Shown here: one piece after another, positions 8,419 to 16,623 of the stretch
How the letters are laid out: each line of letters begins with the position of its first letter
Numbering within the stretch: the stretch's first letter is position 1
Assembly (NCBI GenBank): GCA_029882995.1
Contig: JAOUJV010000011.1
Location: 1-38,922 of the forward strand
DNA length: 38,922 nt
Direction: 5' to 3'
DNA from: Gammaproteobacteria bacterium
GTDB lineage: Bacteria > Pseudomonadota > Gammaproteobacteria > DAOVJZ01
Translations under genes and position numbers: made by a program
The notes under the pieces: generated by a model
Databases searched by the model: none
What the model saw: the letters and a program-made list of their open reading frames with translations, nothing else
Told to the model about the DNA's origin: nothing

Positions 8419-8448
8419 AAAAAAGGCCGTGAGTTATTCACGGCCTTT
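8419..8448 (-). terminator. Rho-independent terminator of the small secreted-protein gene
   Basis: A perfect 11-bp stem (AAAGGCCGTGA / TCACGGCCTTT) with a 5-nt loop ends in a run of six T on the minus strand. It lies about 30 nt after the stop codon of the 72-residue gene. It covers the first codons of the SET ORF as listed in the track, which argues for the later SET start. Confidence 0.9.
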
Positions 8449-8476
8449 AAATTATAGAATGATGGCTATATGCCTG

Positions 8477-8695
8477 TCATTCCGATTTTTCCTCACCTCC
8501 GGCTGCCGGCGCTTCCATGTTTGCCGCAACACACTCAGTCACATAATCAGCCAGATCCTGACCTTTCAGGCCAATATCGGTGCCCGTCTGTCTGCAATCA
8601 GACTCAATACTGGCATTGTCTGAAGCATCACCTTCTGCCATTAATGAAAATGGTGATAAAAACAACACTGCTGCCAATAGTAAAATTCGTTTCAT
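8477..8695 (-). CDS. Small secreted protein, PsiF-like repeat
   Basis: A 72-residue precursor with a clear signal peptide (MKRILLLAAVLFLSPFSLMA, cleavage after Ala20 likely). The mature part is acidic and holds two cysteines in the pattern C-x(n)-GLKGQDLADYVTEC. This resembles one repeat unit of the PsiF family (a C...KG...F/Y..EC spacing), which has no established biochemical function. GGAG lies 9 nt before the ATG. It is monocistronic, with a strong terminator behind it. The family match is by eye and moderate. Confidence 0.75.
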   Translation of the reverse strand: MKRILLLAAVLFLSPFSLMAEGDASDNASIESDCRQTGTDIGLKGQDLADYVTECVAANMEAPAAGGEEKSE

Positions 8696-8946
8696 TTAGG
8701 TTTTCTCCATCTAAAAAAGTATTTAAATAACCTCTAAAAAAAGGCTATTGCCGGATGATTAGATACGATATTTTTTATTTATCACATCAATATTTTTCAA
8801 TCGTCACTATGAAAATTAATGATTTGCATAATATTTACACGATTCATTTATTCGATTGTAACAATCGATTTTTTTACTAATGAGAATGGGAAATTTTATG
8901 CTAAAAATTACCTGAAATATTGTCTTGATCGAGGAAGTTTAGATTT
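8696..8946. other. A+T-rich divergent intergenic region
   Basis: This 251-bp region separates two divergent small genes. It holds the terminator-like hairpin at 8852-8875 described separately. No open reading frame of note is present, and no clear sigma-70 pair with good spacing was found for either flanking gene. Confidence 0.4.
8852..8875 (+). terminator. Orphan terminator-like hairpin
   Basis: TCGATTGT and ACAATCGA are perfect 8-bp inverted repeats with a 1-nt centre, effectively a 6-bp stem with a 5-nt loop, followed by seven T on the plus strand. No plus-strand gene precedes it; the gene to its left runs the other way. It may end an unannotated short RNA, or it may be an operator. Confidence 0.5.
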
Positions 8947-9126
8947 ATGACTGATGACACTGATGACATGCTGGATGATCTGGAGCCAGAAGAGGAAGAA
9001 CTGGATATTAACGAGCCTGTTTCTGATAAACACAATACGAAACGCAATATCCGCCGACTGCTTGAACAGAGAATGGAAGAAAAGAGACTGAAACAGGAAA
9101 TAGAAGATGACTATGCAGATAATTAA
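8947..9126 (+). CDS. Small acidic protein, PA3496-like family
   Basis: This 59-residue gene is too short for the ORF track. It begins MTDDTDDMLDDLEPEEEE and continues with a basic helix, TKRNIRRLLEQRMEEKRLKQEIEDDYAD. The acidic N-terminus plus a C-terminal R-R-x-L/I-E-x(3)-E-x-K/R-x-L helix and a final D-Y/F is the pattern of the small proteins named PA3496-family putative envelope integrity proteins. A GAGGAAG lies 11 nt before the ATG. It ends 9 bp from the convergent LysR gene. Family assignment is from memory of the pattern; function is unknown. Confidence 0.7.
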   Translation: MTDDTDDMLDDLEPEEEELDINEPVSDKHNTKRNIRRLLEQRMEEKRLKQEIEDDYADN

Positions 9127-9135
9127 TCTGCGTAT

Positions 9136-9975
9136 TTATATTTTAAAGTAGGACAGCAGATTATTAATGGTTTTGCCCTTTTCTTCATTTTCCGGAAACA
9201 CAGCATAGGCAACGCGCTCTATTACAGGAGAATCTTTAACAATAAAGAGTTTCTTCTTTTTGACATGTTCGGCCACCATTGATTCAGGCATGTAGGCACT
9301 GCCACCACACTTCAACAGCAAATCCAGAGCAATACGCCCAAGACCAACATGCGTGGTCGATGATGTCATGTCCGGAAATAATCGCGCATGTGAAACAGAG
9401 AATGAAGTACCCCAGTCAACCATAATATAATCACTCTGCATGGCATCATTGACTGATGCCCCCTTGAGGTTGGTTACCAATACTAATGGGACACGGGCAA
9501 TCTCAATGACACTATGCTCCCAGGACAGGGGAATATCAAAAACAAAGGCCAGATCAAGTGACCCTTCCGATAAACGCCGCTGTATACTTTCAAAATCCAG
9601 CACTTCAACCCTTAGCATCATATCCCTGTGCTGTTGATAGGTGTGGTTCAACCAGTCCTGGAGAATAATATCCCACAGACTCTGCATACCTGCGATCGAT
9701 AACAGCATTGAGACATCCTCACCAACCGCAATTTCCTGTCTGGCTCGATTCCATGTCATCAATACATTCTCGGCATAGCGCAACAGACGCTGACCGGCAT
9801 GTGTAAGCTGAATATCATTACGTGAACGTGTGAATACCGGCACACCCACCGCCTCTTCCAGCAAACGAATTCGTGCACTCACTGTGGACTGTGTGACAAA
9901 AAGATTCTCTGCCGCCTTGCCGAAGTGGTGAGTCCTGTTCACTTCCAGAAATGTACGTAAAACTTCAGTATCCAT
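9136..9975 (-). CDS. LysR-family transcriptional regulator, HdfR-like
   Basis: A 279-residue LysR-type regulator. The winged helix-turn-helix occupies residues 1-60 (FGKAAENLFVTQSTVSARIRLLEEAVGVPVFTR), followed by the linker helix and a substrate-binding domain from about residue 90. The first 85 residues closely follow E. coli HdfR (MDTE-L-TFLEV-RT-HFG-AAE, YAE-L-TW--AR-E), a regulator of flagellar master operon expression. No flagellar genes are in the window, so the target is unknown. The neighbour 5' of it is a divergent gene of unknown function whose promoter it could control, as LysR regulators often do. The gene is slightly shorter than typical (about 300), with an abbreviated C-terminus. 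Confidence 0.9.
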   Translation of the reverse strand: MDTEVLRTFLEVNRTHHFGKAAENLFVTQSTVSARIRLLEEAVGVPVFTRSRNDIQLTHAGQRLLRYAENVLMTWNRARQEIAVGEDVSMLLSIAGMQSLWDIILQDWLNHTYQQHRDMMLRVEVLDFESIQRRLSEGSLDLAFVFDIPLSWEHSVIEIARVPLVLVTNLKGASVNDAMQSDYIMVDWGTSFSVSHARLFPDMTSSTTHVGLGRIALDLLLKCGGSAYMPESMVAEHVKKKKLFIVKDSPVIERVAYAVFPENEEKGKTINNLLSYFKI

Positions 9976-10130
9976 GCAAACACCCTGCTATATGCAGTTC
10001 CGTTCATCAAGGCTCATAAGATAGGGGGGAAACGAGGGGGAAATCAACAGAAATTTTCGTGCTTTACTGTACATGCATCCATATTACGGGGTATAAACAT
10101 ACTTGTTTGAAAATCCGTAAAACCGGTACC

Positions 10131-10808
10131 GTGACTGAACCGCCAAAACGCCTCATCGACCTGCTTCTCAAGCCCTCCCTGCTCTGGCAGGCTATGCGTG
10201 AATACTTCACTTTGAAGCAGCTTTCACGACTGGAACCCGTCAAGAATCGCGATTCCCTCACGCAATTTTTAAATACACGTGCCAGCTTCGTTGCACAGAC
10301 CTCTCTGTATGGTTATTTACGCACTCGCGCCGGTATGCGTTATCCGGAACTTTTTGAGGATGATGATTTTGTCAATTCCATCAATATCGCAAAATGGCAA
10401 ATATGGCTCGACTGCCTGTCAGATCTGACAATCTATTGCGGCGGGTTATTAATGCGTCATCCGGATGTCAGCGAAACAACTGTATCAAGCCTGATGGAAG
10501 ATATCGTTGAGAATATTCTGGCAGAAACAGGAATACCGCAGGATGCAGGTGAAAAATTTTCGATATCCGCCAACCATGTTCGCCAGCGTGTAGCAACGTG
10601 TGACTGGAAAACGGTTACTGACGATGAGCAACCTTTCTCTGACAGTCCGCCATCTCTCGTACGCTGGGCTCCCATTATTGATGAACTTAAACAACTGGAT
10701 GAAGATATTGTAATTAACTCTGTACGCTTTCGTTGGCAAAAGGTACGGCGTGAAATAAGACGTGCACTTGATACAACGGCTGTTCTTAATGACATAGCAC
10801 CTGCCTGA
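10131..10808 (+). CDS. Conserved hypothetical protein
   Basis: A soluble, mostly helical protein of about 225 residues from the GTG at 10131 (VTEPPKRLIDLLLKPSLLW). The track start at 10059 is a GTG in a poorly coding stretch; a TTG at 10107 is another option, and none has a good ribosome-binding site. It contains no recognisable catalytic motif. The central part (GYLRTRAGMRYPELFEDDDF) and the C-terminal WAPIIDELKQLDEDIVINSVRFRWQ look well ordered. It is divergent from the LysR gene and convergent, with a 15-bp gap, to the exonuclease-CBS-DUF294 gene. I do not know its function. Confidence 0.75.
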   Translation: MTEPPKRLIDLLLKPSLLWQAMREYFTLKQLSRLEPVKNRDSLTQFLNTRASFVAQTSLYGYLRTRAGMRYPELFEDDDFVNSINIAKWQIWLDCLSDLTIYCGGLLMRHPDVSETTVSSLMEDIVENILAETGIPQDAGEKFSISANHVRQRVATCDWKTVTDDEQPFSDSPPSLVRWAPIIDELKQLDEDIVINSVRFRWQKVRREIRRALDTTAVLNDIAPA

Positions 10809-10823
10809 AACTGATAGCCATTT

Positions 10824-12923
10824 CTAGTTTGATATAAGACTTTGTATTTGCCCTACCATCGTATCCAGATGGCGTAATTCATGCAGTAAACGGGAATATT
10901 GCCTGCGACTGAATTGCTTAATCTCAACGCTGCTATTCACCGGAAGTCCTTCATTAATATCCTGAATTTGTTGTTTGAGAATCAAAGATAACAGCTCCTT
11001 GTGCAGCTCAATCAATCGCGCAGTATCTCCTTCCGATAGCCTGCCGCTGGCCAATACATCCCGTAATCGCTCCGGAGTAGCACGCGAAACAGAACCAATT
11101 CGGATAGCAAGCGTACGCGCAAAACTGACTAACGGTAATAATCCATCCCGTTTCAGATCAAGGCGTCCCTCTGACAGCTTCAGACGACCAAACAAGCTAA
11201 AGCGCGGTGCAACAGACTGTACCGAATGTGCCAAAAGATTGGTGAATGCATGTGATTTTGCGGCCAGTGCTATCGCTTGCTGGTGCAATTGACGTGCAAG
11301 TTCCGCACTGCCCGCGACCGGCACCATATCGAAAAAGATATCCACACTTAATAAGTCTTCAGGATGTGCACGACTTACCCAATTGCCGACACGCTCTTGC
11401 CATTCCTCAACACTGCCACGCCATTGACGGCTCGATACCATAACATTGCCTGTACACAACGGCAGACCGGCACCGTCCAGCATCTCGGCAAGATAAGTAC
11501 CGAACTGTGCAAACCAGTCATCATCCTCTTTTGTTCCAGTATGAATCAAGGCATTGTCCTGATCGGCACTTAACAGGCTTTCTGCCCGGCCTCCCGAACC
11601 CAATACCATGACACACCAATCTGCCGGTGGCTTGTCTTTACCTTCCGCTTCCATTCGTTCCATACACAATTGGGTTGCGCGGCCGGTTAATGCCTGTAAT
11701 TCACTGGCAATCACGCGCGCCACATCGGTACCATCCAGATCCTCAGTCACCAGACGCGCTGCAATTGAAGTCACTCGTGCATAGGCATCTGCAAGCGTGG
11801 CCGTATCATGTGCCACCTGCAATGCATCACTAAGCATGTGTGGGCCACGTGCACGATAGCGTAACAAGTCACGTTGTGAGATAACTCCCACAGGCAGGCT
11901 GTTGTCATCCACCACACACAAGTGACTTACAGATAACCGATCCATACGTGCCAGTGCACGATATAAAATTTCATTCTGATGCATACACTGCACCGGTGTA
12001 CTCATGATTTGACTTGCCGGTGTATTGTCCAAATCAAAACGTGCATCTGCCATCACACGTAATAAATCATTCTCGGTAATGATCCCTTTTTGTTTTGTAC
12101 CTTCATCTGAAATTAATAAACAACCAATGCGATTCTTCATCATGGTTTTTGCAGCGGTACGCAATGATGCACCGGATTCAAGTATCTTTGGGGGTTGTGT
12201 CATGACATCTGCCAGGCGATGTTCAAACACATAACTGTCAATACGAGATGTTGCTGTCAGAGTCGATGAAACCAGTCCATCCGGCGGAGATAACCAGCCC
12301 GACTGTATCTGCTGTAAAATCAGATCCTGACGTTGATTGGAAAGTGTCAGTGCCTCACCCAAGGTCCGGATATCCCTTTCACGTAACAAAGCAATCAGTT
12401 TGATCCATGACTGTGCTGCGGCCAGACAATCACCCATTGCAGTATGACGATCCTGAATCACAACACCCAGAAAATCAGTAACAGATTCCAGTGACAATTC
12501 CGGCAGTGTCGGCTTCAGTGCACCAACTAACTGACTCACATCAAGAATGGTTGGTTCATGCCAGACAAGACCATTGCGTGCAAATTCATGGCGCAATATC
12601 GCAATATCAAATGCAATGTGCTGACCCACAACAACACGGCCGGCCATGGCGGTCTTTAAATGTTCAGCAACCTCGATAAAACGTGGTGCATCTACTACAT
12701 CCTGATCAAATATTTTATGAATAGCCGATGATGTGGCGGGAATGGGCATACCCGGGTTGAGCAAATGATTTAACTGCGGCTGGCCGATAATGGTATCGCC
12801 CTGCATCCCGGTAGCCCCGATTTGTATTACACGATCATTTTTAACATCCAGTCCGGTAGTTTCCAGATCCAGTACCAGAACAGGCAAGGCAATAAGTGGA
12901 GTGTGGGAAGGTGGTGGTAACAT
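10824..12923 (-). CDS. DnaQ-like exonuclease / CBS pair / DUF294 nucleotidyltransferase fusion
   Basis: A 699-residue three-part protein. Residues 13-180 form a DEDDh 3'-5' exonuclease domain: VLDLETTGLD (D19, E21), HIAFDIAILRHEF and HTAMGDCLAAA (the His-x4-Asp motif). Residues about 235-360 are two CBS motifs, which usually sense adenine nucleotides. From about 380 on is the DUF294 nucleotidyltransferase region with LGSGGRAESLLSADQDNALI, the G-S/R-x-E...D-x-D pattern also seen in GlnD, and a helical substrate-binding C-terminus. In many gammaproteobacteria DUF294 proteins accompany VC_2705-type acetate/solute symporters, as here. Exonuclease plus DUF294 in one chain may couple nucleotide sensing to a nucleic-acid or nucleotide substrate; the substrate is unknown. 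Confidence 0.92.
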   Translation of the reverse strand: MLPPPSHTPLIALPVLVLDLETTGLDVKNDRVIQIGATGMQGDTIIGQPQLNHLLNPGMPIPATSSAIHKIFDQDVVDAPRFIEVAEHLKTAMAGRVVVGQHIAFDIAILRHEFARNGLVWHEPTILDVSQLVGALKPTLPELSLESVTDFLGVVIQDRHTAMGDCLAAAQSWIKLIALLRERDIRTLGEALTLSNQRQDLILQQIQSGWLSPPDGLVSSTLTATSRIDSYVFEHRLADVMTQPPKILESGASLRTAAKTMMKNRIGCLLISDEGTKQKGIITENDLLRVMADARFDLDNTPASQIMSTPVQCMHQNEILYRALARMDRLSVSHLCVVDDNSLPVGVISQRDLLRYRARGPHMLSDALQVAHDTATLADAYARVTSIAARLVTEDLDGTDVARVIASELQALTGRATQLCMERMEAEGKDKPPADWCVMVLGSGGRAESLLSADQDNALIHTGTKEDDDWFAQFGTYLAEMLDGAGLPLCTGNVMVSSRQWRGSVEEWQERVGNWVSRAHPEDLLSVDIFFDMVPVAGSAELARQLHQQAIALAAKSHAFTNLLAHSVQSVAPRFSLFGRLKLSEGRLDLKRDGLLPLVSFARTLAIRIGSVSRATPERLRDVLASGRLSEGDTARLIELHKELLSLILKQQIQDINEGLPVNSSVEIKQFSRRQYSRLLHELRHLDTMVGQIQSLISN

Positions 12924-12952
12924 GCTGGTTACACAATATACTCCTGCAAATG

Positions 12953-13309
12953 TCAGTTCACAAACTGCCTGATGATCCAGGTAACACCCTGTGCAACTTC
13001 ACTTTCGAGTGGAAAGGATAACATCCCCATCACCGAATACCCCAGTAACCAGGGCATAACATAAAACCGTGCCATATAAAAAAACCACGCTACATATAAA
13101 GGCACCATTATCTCGACAAGAAAACCAGGCGTAATCGGTCTAAAAACCTTTATCAGGGGATCAGTAACGCGAATAAAAAAACGTGAGAAGAAGAACCGGC
13201 TCTCTTCCGGTAAAAAAAGCCGCATCCCAAAACGCCCGATCAATGTCCACATGACAACACCAAGCGCATAATCAATAACAATCACCCATAAGGGAAATGC
13301 TTCTGTCAT
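12953..13309 (-). CDS. YggT-like small membrane protein
   Basis: The 118-residue protein has two to three membrane segments (about 9-30, 66-84 and 84-100). Between them is an amphipathic stretch, FFIRVTDPLIKVFRPITPGF, that matches the YggT signature of a T-D-P-[IL]-[IL]-x(3)-R-x-[IL]-P type loop. YggT proteins are of uncertain function and have been linked to osmotic or ion stress. It lies between the symporter genes and the DUF294 fusion, all on the same strand, so it may belong to that transport unit, though the symporter has its own terminator just before it. Confidence 0.75.
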   Translation of the reverse strand: MTEAFPLWVIVIDYALGVVMWTLIGRFGMRLFLPEESRFFFSRFFIRVTDPLIKVFRPITPGFLVEIMVPLYVAWFFYMARFYVMPWLLGYSVMGMLSFPLESEVAQGVTWIIRQFVN

Positions 13310-13363
13310 TCAAATACCTTGTCTAGTTAAATATAATTCTAGTTTAACAACTTATCAGTACAC

Positions 13364-13392
13364 AAAAAAATACCGGGGCGAAAACGCCCCGG
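13364..13392 (-). terminator. Rho-independent terminator of the symporter operon
   Basis: A perfect 8-bp G+C stem (CCGGGGCG / CGCCCCGG) with a TTTT loop is followed by a T-rich tail with seven consecutive T on the minus strand. It starts 18 bp after the symporter stop codon. Confidence 0.95.
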
Positions 13393-13409
13393 CATTGATC
13401 TTCTAACGG

Positions 13410-15236
13410 TTAGTGGCTTGCACCAAGTACCGTTTCACCTTTCGGTATACGTATTTCATCAACCATGGCTTGTGTTTCAGCATCCGGCGCCTTGGTCATC
13501 AGGGTGACAACCACCATTGCCACCAGACTTGCTGTTGCTCCGACAATACCAAAACGCAAATGGTCAAGCTCAAACCAGGGTGCCATACCGACAAACTTCA
13601 CCTGATACAAATACCATGATCCAACACCCAGACCGACAGCCATACCGGCAATTGCACCCGCACGATTGGCGCGCTTCCACCAGACACCGAGTACCAGCGG
13701 GAAGAACAAACCGGACATGGCAAAACAGAACGCCCATGCCACTGCACCAAGAATACCGGTGAGTTTCATACTCGCCACAAATGCACCCAATGCACCAATC
13801 ACTATCAGTAACACGCGGGCCACGATCAGGCGTTTTCTGGTTTCTGCTTTAGGGTCGATGATCTTGTAGTACAAATCATGTGACAAGGCATTTGCTATCG
13901 CCAGCAACAAACCATCTGCTGTAGACATCGCTGCTGCCATACCACCGGCTGCCACCAGACCGGAAATGACATAAGGCAGACCGGCAATTTCCGGTGTTGC
14001 CAACACAACGATATCTGCTCGCATGAAGAACTCGTTCAGCTGCACTATCCCATCCCCGTTGGCATCAACAATCGCCAACATCTTCACATCATGCCATTTC
14101 TGCACCCAATCCAGCGCCATGACATCCTGCAACGACTTACCGATGATACTGGTTGCCAGATTCGGATCCAGAATCTGCAACTTGGTAAATGTAGCCAGAG
14201 CCGGTGCTGTGAAATACAGCAGGAAAATAAAGAATAACGACCATGCAACCGAGTTACGTGCTGAACGTACAGAACGCGTTGTGAAATAACGCATCAGAAT
14301 ATGCGGCAAGGAAGCGGTACCCAGCATCATACATGCTGCCAATGTAACAAACTTCCACGCATCTCCCGCCGAAGCATGGGCAACCGACAATGCCTTCAAG
14401 CCCGGAAAGTCAGCAGGGGCATTCACTGCCTCAAGCGCACCCAATCTCAACGCCGCTTCCAGTTCACCAATACGCGCTACTGCATCACCATAGGAGAACT
14501 GCGGTATCATTCCAAAATTCTGTTTATTTGACATCCAGAACACCGGTACCAGATAGGCAATAATCAGTACGATGTACTGAGCAACCTGTGTCCAGGTCAC
14601 CGCTCGCATTCCCCCCAGCATGGCGCACAACAAAATACCGACTAAACCAAACCAGACACCCATTTCAAACGGTATCTGCAAGGCACGTGCTGCAATGGTA
14701 CCCGTCGCATTGATCTGTGCAGTTACATAAGTGAATGAGGCAACAACCAGTACCAGCACAGCGAGCAGGCGTGCAAAGTTACCTCCGTAACGTGTACCGA
14801 TGAAATCAGGTACTGTGTAACAACCAAATTTGCGCAGGTACGGTGCCATTAATACTGCTACCAGTACATAACCACCAGTCCAGCCCACAACAAATGCGAG
14901 ATAACCATGACCACCCATGTATATCCCGCCTGCCATGGCGACAAAGGAAGCACCTGACATCCAGTCCGCTGCCGTTGCCATACCATTGAATACCGGTGGC
15001 ACCTGTCGACCTGCTACATAATAGGCATCCACCTGCATGGTGCGTGACAACCAGCCAATGGTGGCATAGATAATAATGGTGAAGGAAACAAACAGGATAC
15101 CAATCGTATCTGCACTGACTCCGTTTTGTTCCAGCACCGCCATCAATAACACGAATATTAAAAAGCCTCCGGTATAGAGGCCATAAATTTTGGGCAGATT
15201 ACTGATGAAATCTCCCTGCATTCTGAATAAGCTCAT
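13410..15236 (-). CDS. Sodium:solute symporter, VC_2705 subfamily (ActP-like large subunit)
   Basis: A 608-residue inner-membrane transporter of the sodium:solute symporter family with about 13 membrane helices. Family stretches include AADWMSGASFVAMAGGIYM, GWTGGYVLVAVLMAPYLRKFG, PDFIGTRYGG and AAAMSTADGLLLAIANALSHDLYY. Members are often annotated as cation acetate symporters, but the real substrate of this subfamily is mostly untested. A canonical EF-hand loop, DANGDGIVQLNE, is inserted in a hydrophilic loop near residue 395. It starts 12 bp after the DUF4212 gene, its usual small partner. A strong terminator follows. Transcription probably starts at 15625-15653. Confidence 0.93.
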   Translation of the reverse strand: MSLFRMQGDFISNLPKIYGLYTGGFLIFVLLMAVLEQNGVSADTIGILFVSFTIIIYATIGWLSRTMQVDAYYVAGRQVPPVFNGMATAADWMSGASFVAMAGGIYMGGHGYLAFVVGWTGGYVLVAVLMAPYLRKFGCYTVPDFIGTRYGGNFARLLAVLVLVVASFTYVTAQINATGTIAARALQIPFEMGVWFGLVGILLCAMLGGMRAVTWTQVAQYIVLIIAYLVPVFWMSNKQNFGMIPQFSYGDAVARIGELEAALRLGALEAVNAPADFPGLKALSVAHASAGDAWKFVTLAACMMLGTASLPHILMRYFTTRSVRSARNSVAWSLFFIFLLYFTAPALATFTKLQILDPNLATSIIGKSLQDVMALDWVQKWHDVKMLAIVDANGDGIVQLNEFFMRADIVVLATPEIAGLPYVISGLVAAGGMAAAMSTADGLLLAIANALSHDLYYKIIDPKAETRKRLIVARVLLIVIGALGAFVASMKLTGILGAVAWAFCFAMSGLFFPLVLGVWWKRANRAGAIAGMAVGLGVGSWYLYQVKFVGMAPWFELDHLRFGIVGATASLVAMVVVTLMTKAPDAETQAMVDEIRIPKGETVLGASH

Positions 15237-15248
15237 TTTCAGGTCCCC

Positions 15249-15518
15249 TTATTTATCGTCTTCTTCGGCCATACCGAATTCACGGTCAATATTGTCCTGC
15301 TGTTTTACAAATACAAACAGCTGGATCACAAACGCAAACAATGAACCCTGCGCCGCCATGTAATAACCCAACGGAAAGTCCAGAAAACTAATACTGTTTA
15401 AATTGTTTGCGAACCAGTGAACAACGAAAGAAAAGATGAACCAGATAGAAAGATGAATAATCATGAGTGACCGGGTTTTTCTCCAGTGCGCCTCACGCTG
15501 TTGTTGAATATCCGACAT
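15249..15518 (-). CDS. DUF4212 small subunit of the sodium:solute symporter
   Basis: The 89-residue protein has two membrane helices (about 20-40 and 50-72). The charged N-terminus QQREAHWRKTRSLMI and the linking segment LDFPLGYYMAAQGSLFAFV are the DUF4212 signature. These proteins are encoded immediately before VC_2705-type symporters and are treated as their small subunit. An AAAGGGGGAA ribosome-binding site precedes the ATG. The large subunit follows after 12 bp. Confidence 0.93.
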   Translation of the reverse strand: MSDIQQQREAHWRKTRSLMIIHLSIWFIFSFVVHWFANNLNSISFLDFPLGYYMAAQGSLFAFVIQLFVFVKQQDNIDREFGMAEEDDK

Positions 15519-15825
15519 GACTTCCCCCTTTAGGTGGTTGTAGGGATTGAACTCTTGTCCTTATTGTTTTTTTCTCCCTTAAGAGCACCAGCAACAGCAA
15601 GATACCGGAATACAGCAAGTGTAGAATCTACCCTGTTGTTTCAATCTCGTCAAATAAGTCTGTACTATTTGGACGCATAAAATTTTTACAACAAATCAGG
15701 CTTATTCAAATGGTGAAATAGAGAAATAATGATGCGGAAAATACTTAATTAGTAAAAATTAATATACTAATATGAATGGCAATAACCATTTTTCAGGCAG
15801 GTATTTTTTACGGAGTGACAAAAAA
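15519..15825. other. Intergenic region upstream of the symporter operon
   Basis: This 307-bp region holds the symporter promoter (15625-15653) and, at the left, the A+T-rich downstream flank of the ZIP gene's neighbourhood. A weak hairpin, AATGG/CCATT, lies near 15776-15792. No gene is visible. Confidence 0.4.
15625..15653 (-). promoter_or_regulatory. Sigma-70 type promoter of the DUF4212-symporter operon
   Basis: On the minus strand TTGACG and TAGATT are separated by 17 bp. The site is about 107 bp before the DUF4212 start, giving a leader of roughly 100 nt. Confidence 0.6.
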
Positions 15826-16611
15826 TTAATGTAATGTTGAGTGTGCAAAAAAGATCACAATAACACCGGCAGCAATCAATGAGATCTGTTTTGCTGTTGC
15901 GCTCGCTTCAGCGTGTTTATGCAATCCGGGAATCAAATCGGCGACTGCAATGTAGATGAAGCTCGCTGCCGCAACTGCCAGCACATAAGGAACGATATGT
16001 TCGGCACCACTCAGACTGTAATAGGCAATGATGCCGCCAATCACTGTACCGAGTGTGGAAAGTAGATTAAAGAACAATGCCTTTGCGCGACTAAAGCCAC
16101 TGTGTAGCAGAACAGCAAAATCCCCGACTTCCTGTGGAATTTCATGTGTTGCAACCGCAACAGCGGTGACAATACCCAAATCAATGTCTGTCATGAAGGC
16201 TGCAGCAATTAAAATTCCATCAACAAAGTTATGCATGGCATCGCCAATCAACACCATGGAACCGGCGGCATGATTATGATCATGGGTTTGGGTTTCAGTG
16301 CCGTGCGCTTCACAAGTCTCATGATGACAGTGACGCCATAACAATACTTTTTCCAGGAGGAAAAAGGCCAGCACACCCAATAGTATGGTCAAACCGATTT
16401 CATGCACTTCCGGTGCATCAGGTGCAGTAATTGCATGTGGTAACAAGGCAAGAAATGCCGCCCCCAGCAATGCACCTATCGCAAAACTGACAAAGTGAGG
16501 CAGATTATTAATCCGTACCCTTTCCGGTAATAATAAAAATACCGAAGCAGCCAACACACTGAGTATTCCACCCAGCAAACAAAAAATAATAATCCAGCTT
16601 AATAACGGCAT
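15826..16611 (-). CDS. ZIP family metal transporter
   Basis: A 261-residue ZIP (zinc/iron permease) protein with about eight membrane helices. The cytosolic loop between the third and fourth helices is His-rich (HCHHETCEAHGTETQTHDHNH), as expected for metal gathering. The pore helices carry the paired metal-binding motifs HNFVDGILIAAAF (helix 4) and HEIPQEVGDF (helix 5). It would import divalent cations such as Zn2+. It begins 12 bp after pgeF and is likely transcribed with rluD-pgeF. No ribosome-binding site is obvious. No Zur-type box is seen at its start. Confidence 0.92.
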   Translation of the reverse strand: MPLLSWIIIFCLLGGILSVLAASVFLLLPERVRINNLPHFVSFAIGALLGAAFLALLPHAITAPDAPEVHEIGLTILLGVLAFFLLEKVLLWRHCHHETCEAHGTETQTHDHNHAAGSMVLIGDAMHNFVDGILIAAAFMTDIDLGIVTAVAVATHEIPQEVGDFAVLLHSGFSRAKALFFNLLSTLGTVIGGIIAYYSLSGAEHIVPYVLAVAAASFIYIAVADLIPGLHKHAEASATAKQISLIAAGVIVIFFAHSTLH

Positions 16612-16623
16612 TGTCTTTTATAC

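Noticed and set aside
8388-8441. N-terminal extension of the SET protein
   Set aside because: Its first codons are part of a perfect 11-bp terminator stem of the upstream gene; the GTG at 8387 has a GGGGGA ribosome-binding site.
15776-15792. AATGG/CCATT hairpin after the ZIP gene as a terminator
   Set aside because: Only five base pairs and no proper T-tract on the ZIP strand.
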